Shown one piece after another: positions 1 through 11,259 of a stretch of 64,000 bases of DNA; position 1 is the stretch's first letter; the number at the start of each line of letters is the position of its first letter. Below the pieces are notes generated by a model that was not told the origin of the DNA, ran no database searches, and saw nothing but the letters and a program-made list of their open reading frames with translations. A program made the translations under genes and the position numbers. The stretch is from contig MDYQ01000129.1 of the NCBI GenBank assembly GCA_003024175.1, forward strand, positions 124,001 to 188,000, read 5' to 3'. The DNA comes from Planoprotostelium fungivorum. Lineage: Eukaryota; Evosea; Variosea; Cavosteliida; Cavosteliaceae.

Positions 1-591
1 TTTCTCACCTTATTGAAGGGGATGATCTTCTCGATGGAATCTGATAGCATGTGGTTGGCTACGACATCAGCCATCACCTGGTGGAATCAGTCAAGGGAGG
101 GAACACCATCTCACCCAGATGTCTTTCGAGTGAGCTCTCTTCACAAGTTCCAGCAGTTCCTTCTCTGTTCCAAAGTGTTCGTTCAAGCGTGTCAGATCGT
201 CCGCCCAGTAGCCGTGATAGCCCTCTGACACACATCAACTATTGTTCTCATCTGTACGAGAGGACAGTTGGCTCACTGGGAGAGTTGTGGGGAATGGGTG
301 AGATCCAGATTGCATCGAAGCCCATGCCTTTGATGTAATCCAGTCTATCGGATAGGGCCTTGTAGCTACCACCACAATAATCTTTCAGATCACCACATGT
401 CTCAGTATCTGAGGTCGATTTCGCGAATCGATCGGTCAGAACCTGTTCACATTGAGTGATGATCAGACCCTGACTGAATCTACCTGATAGATGGTGCGAG
501 ATTTCCATTCTTGAGTTGTGGCACAGAAACCAGTGACCACAAATGACAAGAGTAGAAGGAATCGCAGCGTTGTCCCTCTCAACGCTCTCAT
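1..591 (-). CDS. Secreted alpha-amylase (GH13), N-terminal part, cut by window edge
   Basis: Endo-acting alpha-1,4-glucan hydrolase, predicted secreted. Starting at the ATG at 591, the protein opens with a basic residue and a hydrophobic signal peptide (RFLLLLSFVVTGFCA), then TTQEWKSRTIYQ. The next exon reads TDRFAK, then CGDLKDYCGGSYK, then LDYIKGMGFDAIWISPI, the standard N-terminal (beta/alpha)8-barrel start of fungal-type GH13 amylases. More exons continue leftwards out of the window, so the catalytic residues are not visible. It is a close tandem paralogue of the next gene, with the same signal-peptide/exon layout. A short exon-1/intron structure (donor near the end of the IYQ codon) is shared by both. 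Confidence in the family is high; downstream exons are incomplete. Confidence 0.88.
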
Positions 592-977
592 TATGTGACC
601 GTATGATGAGATTGGACCTCTCTTTGTCTTTGAATTGCGGACCTTAATGATCGATGTCCGATCACGATCAGCGTTTATTTGCACAGAAAACTGAGCGGAA
701 ATACCAAGTTGCGGTAAAAATCTGACACCAAATGAGTTAGCGTTGTCTACACAAGACGACAGTGATCGTGAACTTGATAGATTCTGGTCACCACTGTCTC
801 ACTAGAAGTCCCAGGCTGTACAGAATCATCCCATGTTATCTCTCAGATGTTTAACAGATTAAACCACACTGTCATATGAGGGTAGCGATGTAAATCGAAG
901 AGAATCTCATTTATATTTGACACGTGATCGTCGGCGCTGCATCGATTCGAGGACAAAAGTGATGAATCCAAATGTCA
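592..977. other. Intergenic: 3' flank of amylase 2, promoter side of amylase 1
   Basis: 386 bp between two co-oriented amylase genes. AT-richer than the flanking exons, with no convincing open frame or RNA gene. It presumably holds the promoter of the leftmost amylase and the 3' end of the next one. Confidence 0.4.
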
Positions 978-2934
978 TCAGACGATCTGAGAGAGGACGG
1001 GTCCCATTCTAGACGGAAGGAATACTTTGGCCTCTCCGTGCACCAATGTGATGGGCAACACTCCGTTGATGACTTTGATGCAATCTGTCATCCAGAAGAA
1101 ACTGTAGAGATTGAACACGAAGGACAAAGAGGATAGAGAGACTCACACGTTGCAGAGAGTGTCTCCCTCTTTAAAGGGATGAAAAGTCACGGTGCGATTG
1201 AGCATCGGACCATTCGATCCCACGTTTGTCGTTGCGATGAGTGCATCACCCCTCGTGAAGACAAAGACGTTATCATCCACATATCTCTCGACCTATTTTC
1301 TATCACCAACACTACACTTTCAATCGAAGACTTGAAAAAGTTGAATTTTTCCTCACCTGCGTGTGCTTCCACACTTGAGCTCTGCTCCTGACCGCATTCA
1401 TCGTCTTGATGTAATTGTACATCTTTACGTTCGTGTTGTAGCCCGTTCGCCACATGTCTTCGCGGTTGTTTGGCTCGTGGCCGCCGTCGAGGTACTGCTC
1501 TGTACCGTAGTAGATGATGGGAATGCCGCTGGAAAAGAGGACGGTGACCAGACCATTCTCGTAGAGTTTGTAATCGCGATTGAAAGATAAGAAGCGAGGC
1601 TGAGAAGGTAAGTCGTCCGAAGGAGGTAGATGATGAAGATCGTGATGGTATTCATGATGAAGATCATCGGAGATGTGATGTGATGGATGTCATGCGTATG
1701 AGATGACTGACTGACCACATCGTGACAGTCCAAGAAAGTTCCCAGCACGTCCACGTCTCCAAACGAAGCGTGATAATCGTTGAATCGGTCCTTCAGTTGA
1801 TTCATCGAATGGCCCATGGCAAACACGTTGATCAGGGTGTAGTAGAGAGGATACGATAAGACGGAGGGCATCGTTCCCTTTGGAGTCTGATAGGCGCTGA
1901 CGTACTGGATGTCGTAGTTGGAAGCCTGAAAAGTCAGTGAGAATTCGAGTTACATACGGTGGTACTACCTCTCCGATGGCGAACACTCCAGATGCTTGTA
2001 CAAAGTCTGTCCTGTGGTACAAGCTTTAGTGCAGGTCAAACAGTGAGATGCTCACCAGAACGACTTTTCGACTTCGACAAGCGTGTCTATTCTGACGCCA
2101 TCAAACTTGTACTTCTGCACAATGCCTTTGATCCAGTTGTTCAGTGTGTCTCTCACGTACGGATTTGTCTGATTCAGATCTGTTGATGTCTCATCAGATC
2201 GTGATGCAACGGATGTCATTTGAGATGATCACCGTAGAGGTTGGCAAGTCTGCAATTTTCGACTTGGAATTGGTTCGACCAGTCTTCAATGTTGCACGAC
2301 TGAGGGCAGACGGCACATGAGTGGTAATGTTCCGGCTGTCTCTGTGTGAGTCTTCCCAAGACTTCTATCTATCCATTTTGAATTCTCTCACCTTGTTGAA
2401 GGGGGCAATTTTAGGAAAAGAGTCTCCAATCATGTGATTTGCAACGACATCGACCATCACCCAGATGCCCTTCGAATGAGCCTTCGATATGAATTCCATC
2501 AGATCTGCTTCGTTTCCAAAGTGTTCATTGAGACGTGTCAAGTCGTCTTGCCAATAGCCATGATATCCCCCTGTCTCTCATCAATTCTCATCCGCTTCAC
2601 CTCTTGATGCATTCGAAGACGGATGAACTCACTGGCGATATTGTGAACGATGGGAGATATCCAGATGGCATCGAAGCCCATGCCTTTGATGTAATCCAGT
2701 TTGTCGGTCAGAGGCTTGTAGCTGCCACCACAGTAATTGGTCAGATCGCCACACTTTGCAGTGCCAGGAGTCGACTTGGCAAATCGATCCGTCAATACCT
2801 TTACAGGGTCAATGATTACGATGGATCATTGTGACTGTGTGGAATACCTGATAGATGGTACGTGACTTCCATTCTTGAGTCGTGGCACAGAGGCAAACAA
2901 CCACGAAGGATAAAAGTGCTATCAATCGCATCAT
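978..2934 (-). CDS. Secreted alpha-amylase (GH13), complete
   Basis: Second, complete copy of the tandem alpha-amylase pair, hydrolysing internal alpha-1,4 bonds of starch or glycogen outside the cell or in phagosomes. The start at 2934 gives MMRLIALLSFVVVCLCA (signal peptide) then TTQEWKSRTIYQ. Later exons show LDYIKGMGFDAIWISPI, the nucleophile motif KFDGVRIDT (around 2070-2090), the FLDCHD motif at the position of the usual FxxNHD transition-state Asp, and YYGTEQYLDGGHEPNNRE near 1480-1530. The C-terminal beta domain ends with GDTLCNV and a final exon terminating at 978-980. Introns are short and begin GTGAG. His and Asp of the CHD motif are kept, while the Asn of the usual NHD is Cys. Family assignment is firm; a few splice sites were placed by eye. 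Confidence 0.9.
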
Positions 2935-3428
2935 CTTCTGTCAGTGTCGGTGGCGTTCTCTGCGATGATGATTACGAAGATGATCGAGACAGGCGATCGA
3001 TCGGATCGGTTGGTGATACGTTCGATGGTGTCAAGTCTCGGGTCTCGCTGGGGCTAGAAGACTTCCCCGGCACTTCTGCCGTGACAGACGTGTTACCCGG
3101 AAAACCCTGAACCCACAGAAAACTCGAACGACAGTGACCTGAGAGCAAAGGAGGAAAGAAATCACAGTGAATCCTGTCATATAGAAGATTTCGTGATGGA
3201 GGATTCTCTTGTCTTCCATAGAAGAAGGTGAGAGGATCAGGAGGCCTGACTCCATTTTGTGTCTTGTGTTTATCGCGAGGATTGTGGCATAGAGCTTTCT
3301 GACGTTTGCTTGTCTGAGCCAAAGTCATTTCAAAATCTGACATTTTCTCATCTTCATCACGAACACATCGTCATCCATCGTATTCGTTTATCGTGAACAC
3401 AGACAGTGAGGGTACAGACTCCTCCAGA
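2935..3428. other. Intergenic with an open but unrecognised minus frame
   Basis: 494 bp between the amylase start and the stop of the lyase-like gene, both on the minus strand. A 123-codon ATG-initiated frame on the minus strand (2972-3343) is open but has no recognisable domain. An overlapping frame is equally open, so I treat this as promoter and 5' region of the amylase rather than a gene. Confidence 0.3.
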
Positions 3429-4536
3429 TCACATCTTTTTGATGGTGGGAAGAGTGAAGGCAACAGAGCGAGTGCCAAAGTCTCCATTGTTATTGTAAGT
3501 GCCCATCTTGAATTGGTACTTGGTTGATGTGCCGGGGAAGAAGGGCTGATCGACCTGTCCATCTCATTCAGATACCAACTCCATCATCTTCTACATCTCA
3601 CGTTGGCCAACACTTGGTCTCCGGATTTTAGAACCAATTTGAACCTCTTTCCAAAGGTGACCGTCTCATTTGCATTGATCCATCGACCGAAGATCTTGTC
3701 ATTCGGGACGCTGAGATAATTTTTACCAGAGCCGCCACCCTGAGGCAACTTCTTCGATTCGACACCGAAGGCGTTCTGTCTGATGCTGTGAGTGAGGGCT
3801 GGGCCACCTTGTGCAATGAGCTGATGGATGTGACACCAATCGCCCGTTGCGGGAAAGTTGCTGGGGATGAAGAAGTTCCATTGGAAGTTCCAGGTCTCTC
3901 CGTCCTTGGCGGTCTGCGATACGATCAGAATGGATGGGATTGGGATGATGTCTCACGTAATCGTAGATGAGGACTTCGGTTCTGGGTCGGCCGAGTTCTC
4001 CATTGTGTCCCTCTCCGGTGTGTTGCTGTAAATGTGAGAATGAAATAGATGGAATGTAACCTCACAGTAGATTTAACGGTGAACCAAAGGCATTGTTGTC
4101 CATTAGGACCAGCTGTTTTTCCGCAGGACTTGAAGTAGTCACCATCGGAGCCACCATCGGGTCTCTGCAGTCCGATCTTCTTGTAAGAACTTTTCATGAA
4201 AGCGGCGACGTCGACCTGTGAGACATCAACACCCAGTATGAAAGACCATTAAGATATCGGATCGAATCATTCCACCCACATCGTTGACGGGACCGAGCTG
4301 ACCAGAAGGAGGGTTGCTTCCTCCTTTAATGCATTGAGAAGATCCGGGAGTGCATTTCGGTCTTCCATCATCAGAGTACTCTTTAGAGCAGCAGTTGTTG
4401 GCGCACTCCGATGAGACAGAGCAGAAGTCCCAGTCGTTCTTTAATGCAGCGGTGGCACCTGCAAACAGGCAAACCAAAAAGACGAGAGACCTCTATCGTC
4501 TCGTCACATTGTATCGTATGATGGTGTCCTCACCAT
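3429..4536 (-). CDS. Secreted Cys-rich plus lyase-like beta-sandwich protein
   Basis: The ATG at 4534-4536 is followed at once by an intron (GTGAGG...GATAG). The next exon supplies a signal peptide (RSLVFLVCLFAGATAA). A Cys-rich module follows (CSVSSEC, then a CC pair, then two more Cys), then a domain with motifs WNFQWNFFIPSNF, CHIHQLIAQGGPALT and a C-terminal YQFKMGTYNNNGDFG. The HxHQL, Q-x-GGP and FKxGxY pattern resembles concanavalin-A-like polysaccharide lyases of the PL7/PL20 type. This is family-level inference and the substrate is unknown. A short linker rich in Ser, Pro and Gly joins the two parts. Introns near 3560-3600, 3925-3970 and 4025-4070 restore a single frame. It could also be a non-catalytic lectin. 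Confidence 0.65.
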
Positions 4537-4792
4537 CTTGGGTTCGGTAGGGAATGGATGTTTTCAACCGAAGAGTGCTTCTGTGACGTAGCTTCTCGAT
4601 ATTGGCAGGATCATGTCACAACGAAAGGTTCTAAAGTCCCCCGGTGAATATCCTGTGACTTTTGGCCCGTCTCATGCGGCGCACATCATCCACAATCCCC
4701 CTCTATTCAACCTCCCTCCATCACAGACATCACCCATCATCACAACAGATGAAACAAAGATCACATCACGTCCACACGAGATAAATACGCTT

Positions 4793-6384
4793 TTATTGTC
4801 TTCTCCTCGTCTCAACTGGTCTCTTCAACTGCGCCGCCTGAGCTCTGATCTTTGCATCGGCGATGGCCGTCTTTGTCTGCATGGCCGAGATGGTGGTGGT
4901 GTGATCGTTGATCTCGTTGCCCATGTGTATGGCCATCTTCTTTAAGTCGTCCAAGGGTTGCATCATGAGATCGAGGTTGTCATCGATCTCGTTGCCGACC
5001 GGATCATCTGGGTTCTTGACCTTCTCCTCTACAACGGGTGGTGGCGCCACCTCCAAAGAATTCTTTTTCGAATGTTTCTTCTTCTTCTTTCCATCTTCAG
5101 GCCTGAAGATGATGATGAGAAACGTGATGTCTAAACGTGAAGGGCGCTCACTCTTCCGGCTCTTCCTTGAGCTTTCTCAGCATGGCCATCTTGTTCCTCT
5201 GCTCGATCTCTTGTCTCTCTTCTGACTTGTCACCGTATTCTGAGGGGGGCCTCCAGTTGGCGTCTTGTGCTTTGACGACGGCCAACTTCTTCAGCTTTTT
5301 CTTTCCCTTGTTGCGAGTGAACATGTTGGCAATGATGCCGCCGATGGACTTTGTCGCTCGGATCTTTCTTGCAGAGTCATCCATGTAAGCATCGATGGTG
5401 TCCAACTGGTGTTCAACCCCCTTCATCTGCTCTGGAAAAAGTCAGGAGGGGGCGAGAAAAATGGCGGGAAAAAATGGGCGGGAAAACTCACTTCCTTGGC
5501 GGTCGAGCTCGACGGCGACGGCCGCGCCCAGCTCTCGCGTCTCAGTCAACTGAGCGAGAGCTCTACGTGTGCTGGCAAGAGACTCTCCCTTGACTCTGTC
5601 CGTCTCATAGATGATCTGATCGGTGTCCATTCCCTCCGTGTCGATCTTTTGGATGGGCTATTCGAAGTCAGAATCGTGATGAAAGTCCATGATGGGCTCA
5701 CCCCTTCGGGCATGGCATCGATTCGGACTTCCTTCTTCTTACCGAACCATCCTGCCTCTCTCGTGGCTTGATCTTCTCTGTATTTCTGGAGAGAAGCGGG
5801 TGACATGGGTGCGGGCATCTTCTCGGCGGGCTTGGCATCGGCCTCCTTCTGATGAGACTCCCATTCTGGATTTAGCCATACGGCCTTGACTTTGATAAGA
5901 CCGAAAGAGTGGGAGGGGTCATCGTTGAGGGGTAACCACTTCTGGACGTATCCGAAGGTGGGTTTCATCATATCGAGGGGTAGGATTGCATATCCGACTT
6001 GGTGCTTCTCTTCCACGTTGTCTATGTCGTGGATTTCAATTCGGAGTTTGTTTCGGTTGATCGAGACGTCGCTGGGGTCCATTAGACCATTTGAGAATCG
6101 ACATGAGAATATATATAGACGAACTCACTCGAAGGTTGTGTAGGTGTTCCAGACTGGGTTCTTTCCTTTCACGTTGCTTCCGCTCCATGATTGCTTCCCC
6201 AGTTTAATGGTGACAAAACTTGTGGGTCTATCTTGTTCTGACCCAGGCTTGTTCTGCAGTTGGGAGAATGAATGTATGTCCTTTCCACGAAAGACTGCAG
6301 ACGTTAGACCCCACCCCTCTATCCGCCACCAGTCTCACCTGTCACGTCCAAAGGGAATGTACCGTTGGATGATTCGTCTGCCAT
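4793..6384 (-). CDS. C2 domain fused to SNAP-25-like Qbc SNARE
   Basis: Membrane-fusion protein. The start at 6384 (MADESSNGTFP) leads into a C2 beta-sandwich: TSFVTIKLGKQSW, NPVWNTYTTFDD, LRIEIHDIDN, VGYAILPLDMM and GLIKVKAVW. A charged linker follows, then a Qb SNARE helix (ESLASTRRALAQLTETRELG, then VELDRQG), a Lys-rich linker (RNKGKKKLKKLAVVK) and a Qc helix (NEIDDNLDLMMQPLDDLKKM, then HMGNEINDHTTTISAMQTK) ending RRRQ. The order Qb-linker-Qc is that of SNAP-25/29. The linker lacks a palmitoylation Cys cluster, as in SNAP-29. Exons join in phase through GTGAG introns, including the C2-to-SNARE junction near 5660-5700, so the fusion appears genuine. One intron (about 5445-5490) carries repeated GGCGGGAAA. 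Confidence 0.88.
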
Positions 6385-6785
6385 GGTATTGCTGGTGTCT
6401 ATCTAAATGGTGTCTCGAGTGATTGTGCTCGAGGTTCGTCGTTGATTCGTGCGTGTTTCGGTGATGTTGTGAATTGAATGATGCGTTCATCGTTTGTTTT
6501 GTGAAAGCCGCGTGTTCTTCAGCGAAAATCGATACCGGTAGATCCTTACAGATTGAGGAGCATCCGCTTTTATGCGAATCTTCAATCACTCGGGGTTTAG
6601 TTCTTCTGTCCCAGGTGCCTCACTGTCTATGGAAGTGGAGATGGAGAGTCTCCATTCGAATGGAGTAGAGGTGAGGCATCGGCCATAAATGTATGGACTT
6701 CGATGTATGCATGTATATCTGATATGGTTGTAAAACTTGACACCAATTCGAGTGACTGCAGCATGATCCATCTTCTTTTATCCAT
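6385..6785. other. Intergenic, no gene seen
   Basis: 401 bp upstream of the C2-SNARE gene and downstream of the EGF/multipass gene, both minus strand. No conserved frame or RNA was found; probably the C2-SNARE promoter and the 3' UTR of the next gene. Confidence 0.35.
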
Positions 6786-8356
6786 TTATACATTCATCTC
6801 AACTTCGGGACCTCCATTCGATTTCGAGGAAGATCCTTCTGTTGAAGAAGTGACCCTTCCGCCACGTGCCACCATCGAACGGATCAGTCGAGGATTGAAC
6901 CATCTATGCCACTGCCAAAATGGCATGAAAATGTTGCTGTTTAATGTCAACTCATTGGCGACACATCGATGATTCACCTGGCACAGAATGCACTCAGCCA
7001 TTCTAGGGCATACGTAACGGTGAGGATCTATACACGTTGGTATCATCGAGGTAAGACAGTGAAGAAATGGATCCTTACATGGAAAGCTCTGATATCCGTG
7101 AATGGCCGAACGATCACATACAATGCAGAGCAAGCGGTTACCAAAGCCGCCACGGCGAAGAGAACCAACAGCACCATGACCTTTAGAGGATGTCATCTTC
7201 CATCACACAATGGAGAGCTCTCACCGAGACGACTTTTCCTTTCAGAACGACTGGGATGATGGTCAACAGACGGAGACCGTAGAACACATAGCCCAAGCTG
7301 AAGAGAATCCACGCGGCCGCGTAGAAGGAATAATAAAACAATAAATAATTCGACCACAGAGCCATCGTTCTAGCTTTGAACCATACGACCATCTGAGAGG
7401 GTTCAGATGCAGCGTCTATAAGATAGACTCACGGCACCGATGAAGATGATTATGGCAATGACTGTGATGGCCACATATGCAAATCTGAATTTCGTGGCAA
7501 AATTGAGCTTCAACAGGACATCTTCCATTGTGAGATTGCCCTCGTATCCTGGTTTGATCTTCCTCAGCATCTCCACGTTCTTCATCTTTCTAATCGATGA
7601 ATAATACAATTCGGCCCTGTTTGAATTGAGTGGGATGATGAAGTGTGGGTCTTTACCAGTGGAAGAGAAGGGAGCAGAAGATGATCAGTCTGAATACGTC
7701 CTTGAAGAAGAACAAGAGGTAGTAGCCCTCCATGGACATCAGATGAAACATGCCAACAAAATCGATGCATTGCATGAGCATCCCTTCGAAGGTTTAGACA
7801 TTGCAGAAAGAAGATAGACAGACTTACAGATGGAATAAGCGGCCAAGAGTCCCATGTTCCACCGAGTGATCCACTGTGCCCCAACGTCGTGCGTTCCCAT
7901 CGAGCATGCATATTCTAAGATGTTGCGGTAGAGGACGAGGACGGTGAGGATTCCAAAGAGGACACCGACAGTGATTCGGATGTGATTGATTGGCTTGTCC
8001 CCAAATATCGGAATGTCTCGAGCCGCTGAGAGAATCAGCCTAGGAAGATGAAATCGTTCATCTCACAGAAGATGCAGTTGGCCGCAGACATGTTCAAGGC
8101 CGCAGCCGTGGTGGGATCCACTCCGAACCACCTGCGACGATCAATCGCACGTCCATCATCATGTTTCACCTCACCCATAGTAACAGCGACAGCTTCCATC
8201 CGATTGACAGACTCCTTTCCCGTCGCAATTTGGATTGGCTACGTTGCAATCGCTCGAGATGAGAGACGACGGAGTCGTCGTGCTCGTGTCATTGCTCGCT
8301 TGCTGAGCGAGGACGGTAGCGACGAGGAAGAAGAGAAGGAGGGTTGCTCTCTGCAT
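6786..8356 (-). CDS. EGF-like, multi-pass membrane protein (receptor-like)
   Basis: The start at 8356 gives a signal peptide (ATLLLFFLVATVLAQQ), a Thr/Ser-rich stretch, then an EGF-like Cys module (CNVANPNCDGKGVCQSDG, then CRCYYG). Downstream exons encode several hydrophobic helices: around 7930-7980 (VGVLFGILTVLVLYRN), 7700-7800, 7450-7500 (YVAITVIAIIIFIGA), 7290-7370 (LLFYYSFYAAAWILFSLG) and 7130-7190 (VMVLLVLFAVAALVTA). The tail is polar and Ser-rich (STEGSSSKSN). The layout of extracellular EGF plus about seven helices suggests a surface receptor or sensor, but I do not recognise the family. Splicing was inferred from GTGAG/CAG signals; exact exon borders in the 7.6-8.1 kb region are uncertain. 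Confidence 0.65.
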
Positions 8357-8790
8357 TGCTCTGCGATGAATGCTCCCTCACTTTGCTGGCGATCGTTCAC
8401 GAGAAGAGGTGTTCCTCACCTTCATCCACTTCCAGGAGGTCGGGCGCGTCAAAATGAATAGCTTGACGCTCAGATGCTCCGTCAACCTCGTCAAAGACGC
8501 TGGAGCCAATGGATTGGCATCACAGCATGATATGGATCGTGGGAGTAGAACGTCCTCCAGCCATCTGTCAGATGAAATAAACGGGCCACTCTGGTGGGTC
8601 GAGGTGGAGAATATTGATACATATCCTCCAATTCGGTTGAAAAATGAGATACTCTGTGGGATAGGGAGATAACTTCACCTGTGCCTATGGCTACCGTGGA
8701 CGGTGTCATGACATGGGAGAATGAATTATCCGCGTTGTACGTTGTAGATCGCCGGTCAACTGATGTGATGTGATCATCACCCATCGAAAC
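8357..8790. promoter_or_regulatory. Divergent intergenic region
   Basis: 434 bp separating the divergently transcribed EGF/multipass gene and the release factor. No coding frame fits. It must contain both 5' regions; no clear TATA element or operator can be named. Confidence 0.35.
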
Positions 8791-10777
8791 ATGTTGTCTT
8801 CACTGACAAGGAAATGTCTCTTCAGACCTCCACCTTTCATCACTCGACATCCAATATCTCCAACACACCAATTTTTAACATCATCTATGATCAGACGGTC
8901 TTCAACAACAACGCCAGTTCTTGATTCAACAAAGTATCAGGAGATCCAAACCACGTTGGACACCATCAAAAAGAGACTGGCACAGAAGAATTTTCACAAC
9001 GAGTATGAACTGCTACACAAGCTAGTCGAGGTGTCTATACGATTCCTTATGTTTCAGTCGTCTCATAACCTCGATCAGTCTGGGACGATATGGGATACCC
9101 CTGATTCCGAGAAAAACAGCACATTGAAGAGATACGGATCACTCAAGAGTTCCTACGATTCACTTCAGTACATAGAGAATCAGATGAAAGATTACAGAGA
9201 GATACAAGGTGTCCATGATTCGAATCACCATCAAATCACACTCACATCACGTAGAGTTTTTGAAGGAGGCCGGAGACGAGAGAGAAGCATTCGAGAAGGA
9301 GATGACGAAGATCATCGAAAACACCACCGGGGCGATCAACGATCTTCAGATCAGGACGTTCATGTGACTACATCGTCTCTCATCACCTCTGAACAGACAC
9401 AGGAGTTCAGAAGAGGACCCCCTCGGTTGTTTCATCGAAATCCAAGCGGGTGCAGGAGGTAAAGACAGGTACATCATCCGCATGCCACGATCGATGTCCC
9501 CGATGATGACGATGACAGTAACGATTGGGTCGGCATGTTAGCGGACATGTACAAGGGATGGAGTTCTAATCGAGATTTCCGTACGGAAGAGGTAGACATG
9601 TCACCCTCTGATACCGGCGGTTACAAGAGCATCACCCTGCAGTGTGAAGGTGAATGGAACCGTTGTAGACGGAACTGAAGACAACAGGTGAATACGCCTT
9701 CGGCTGGATGAAGAGGGAGATTGGAGTCCATCGATTGATTCGCATCAGCCCCTACGACAGTCAGGTGATCGACTCGTCTACAACGTTGTAGACGACGAAA
9801 TTGATCGAGTATGTAGTCCAGGCGTCACACGTCTTTTGCTTCTGTTTTCGTTTGGCCGATGGTTTCTGATGAGTTGAGTAAGAAGATTGAGATCAACAGA
9901 GAAGATATCCGAATCGATTTGACCCGTTCTTCCGGTGAGTTTTCCGTGAATTTTCATACGTACCGTACTCACGGTGAACAGGTCCCGGTGGGTGGTCGAT
10001 GTAGAATTCATCGAAATTTGATGGAAATTCAGGTGGGCAGAACGTGAACAAAGTGGAGAGTGCAGTGAGAGTGATGCACATACCGACTGGCATCATTATC
10101 AAGGTGAGACTCATAATGACGTTCATCGTCACGACCATCACGATCATCATCACGAGCATCATCATCATCACGATCATCATCACGATCATCATCACGATCA
10201 TCATCATCATCACGATCATCATCACGATCATCATCACGATCATCATCACGATCATCATCACGATCATCATCACGATCATCATCACGATCATCATCACGAT
10301 CATCATCATCATCACGATCATCGTCATGATCATCATCACCTCTATCATCATAGACTGCAACCGTCACCTCTTCCAATCCTTACACATCCACAGATCCAAA
10401 CAGATCGTTCCCAACACCGAAACAAAGACGTTGCCATGGAGATGCTGAGATCGAGACTGTACGATCTAGACGTCAAGAAGAGACAGAAGGAAGCACAAGA
10501 CGCCAGGTCTGTCATTGGGGACGTGGCTTGGTCCAGCCAGATCAGAACGTACACTCTGAACCCTTACAAGGTGAAGACATGCAGAGTGTGGATGGATCTG
10601 ATCGTTGTAGATGGTGAAGGACTCACGGAATGGAGTGGAATCATTGCAGGCAGATGATGTGTTGGAGGGAGGAGAGGAATTGGGGAGGTGAAGGTGATCG
10701 TGATGGTGAGATGACTGATGTCCATCAGGATCATGCAATCACTGATGGTCATCGATTGATACTGCAGATTGGTTTGA
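8791..10777 (+). CDS. Organellar (mitochondrial) peptide chain release factor, RF2 type
   Basis: Class-I release factor hydrolysing peptidyl-tRNA at stop codons on organellar ribosomes. ATG 8791 starts a Ser/Arg-rich, acid-poor leader ([16 protein letters not shown]) typical of mitochondrial targeting. Recognisable blocks are [81 protein letters not shown], the catalytic GGQ with [17 protein letters not shown], then [20 protein letters not shown] and [20 protein letters not shown] sits where bacterial RF2 has its SPF stop-recognition motif, so this is RF2 (UAA/UGA) rather than RF1. The GGQ is assembled across a 6-nt microexon (9982-9987). A 290-nt intron (10104-10393) holds a 12-mer repeat array. 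The last exon(s) are uncertain: the stop is either 10689-10691 or 10775-10777. Confidence 0.88.
9982..9987 (+). other. 6-nt microexon (GTCCCG) within the GGQ motif
   Basis: The upstream exon ends TCC G at 9934. Introns of 47 nt (9935-9981) and 45 nt (9988-10032) flank GTCCCG. Only inclusion of these six bases yields S-G-P-G-G-Q. Skipping gives S-G-G-Q, two residues short of the invariant motif, and retaining either intron leads to a stop. Confidence 0.8.
10133..10345 (+). repeat. Tandem 12-mer array (CATCATCACGAT)n inside the RF2 intron
   Basis: Over 200 bp of near-perfect CATCATCACGAT units, with some CATCAT insertions, inside an intron that begins GTGAGACTC at 10104 and ends at 10393. It explains the long Asp/Arg and Ile/Thr open frames seen here in several frames, which are not genes. 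Confidence 0.9.
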
Positions 10778-11259
10778 AACTCAATTTCGAGTAGATGGGG
10801 ACCAGAGAGACACAGATCGTGTCTAAAGATTAAAATCGATAAATTGAAAAAAGTGGTCCGATGCATTAAGGTGGTTGGCTGCTAGACAAAAGAAAAGTGG
10901 AAACATCTCTACCGCTCGAAGTGTGACTTCTGCTGATGTCTTATGTTTCAAGGGGACGTGAATCCTTCCATTGGTCGTCATAGGTGAAGAAAGATTGGGT
11001 GATAGAGTCTGATGAGAATAGGTTCTTCACCCTCGTTCATGACCGGTCTCTCTCTGGCGATAATTACGGTTGCTATTAGCTTCTTCTGCATTTGCCAAAT
11101 GAAATCGTTGATGTAAGGAGTACAATCTATTCTTTCGTGTGATTTGATTTGTACGGTGTTTTTCAGAACTTGAGACGAAAGAAAGAATGAAACATACGAT
11201 GTTTCATCAATAATAATAGCGGGGCTTGGTTCCTAATACAATCTGTATTAATCCAATTA
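10778..11259. other. Convergent 3' region, no gene seen
   Basis: 482 bp between the 3' ends of the release factor (+) and the first four-helix membrane gene (-). No supported frame or RNA. AT-rich towards the membrane gene stop. Confidence 0.35.

Noticed and set aside
2972-3343. 123-codon minus-strand frame between the amylase and lyase-like genes
   Set aside because: No family resemblance, and an overlapping frame is equally open; kept as intergenic.
10029-10376. Long Asp/Arg and Ile/Thr-rich open frames
   Set aside because: They are translations of a CATCATCACGAT tandem array within the RF2 intron; all frames of such a repeat stay open.
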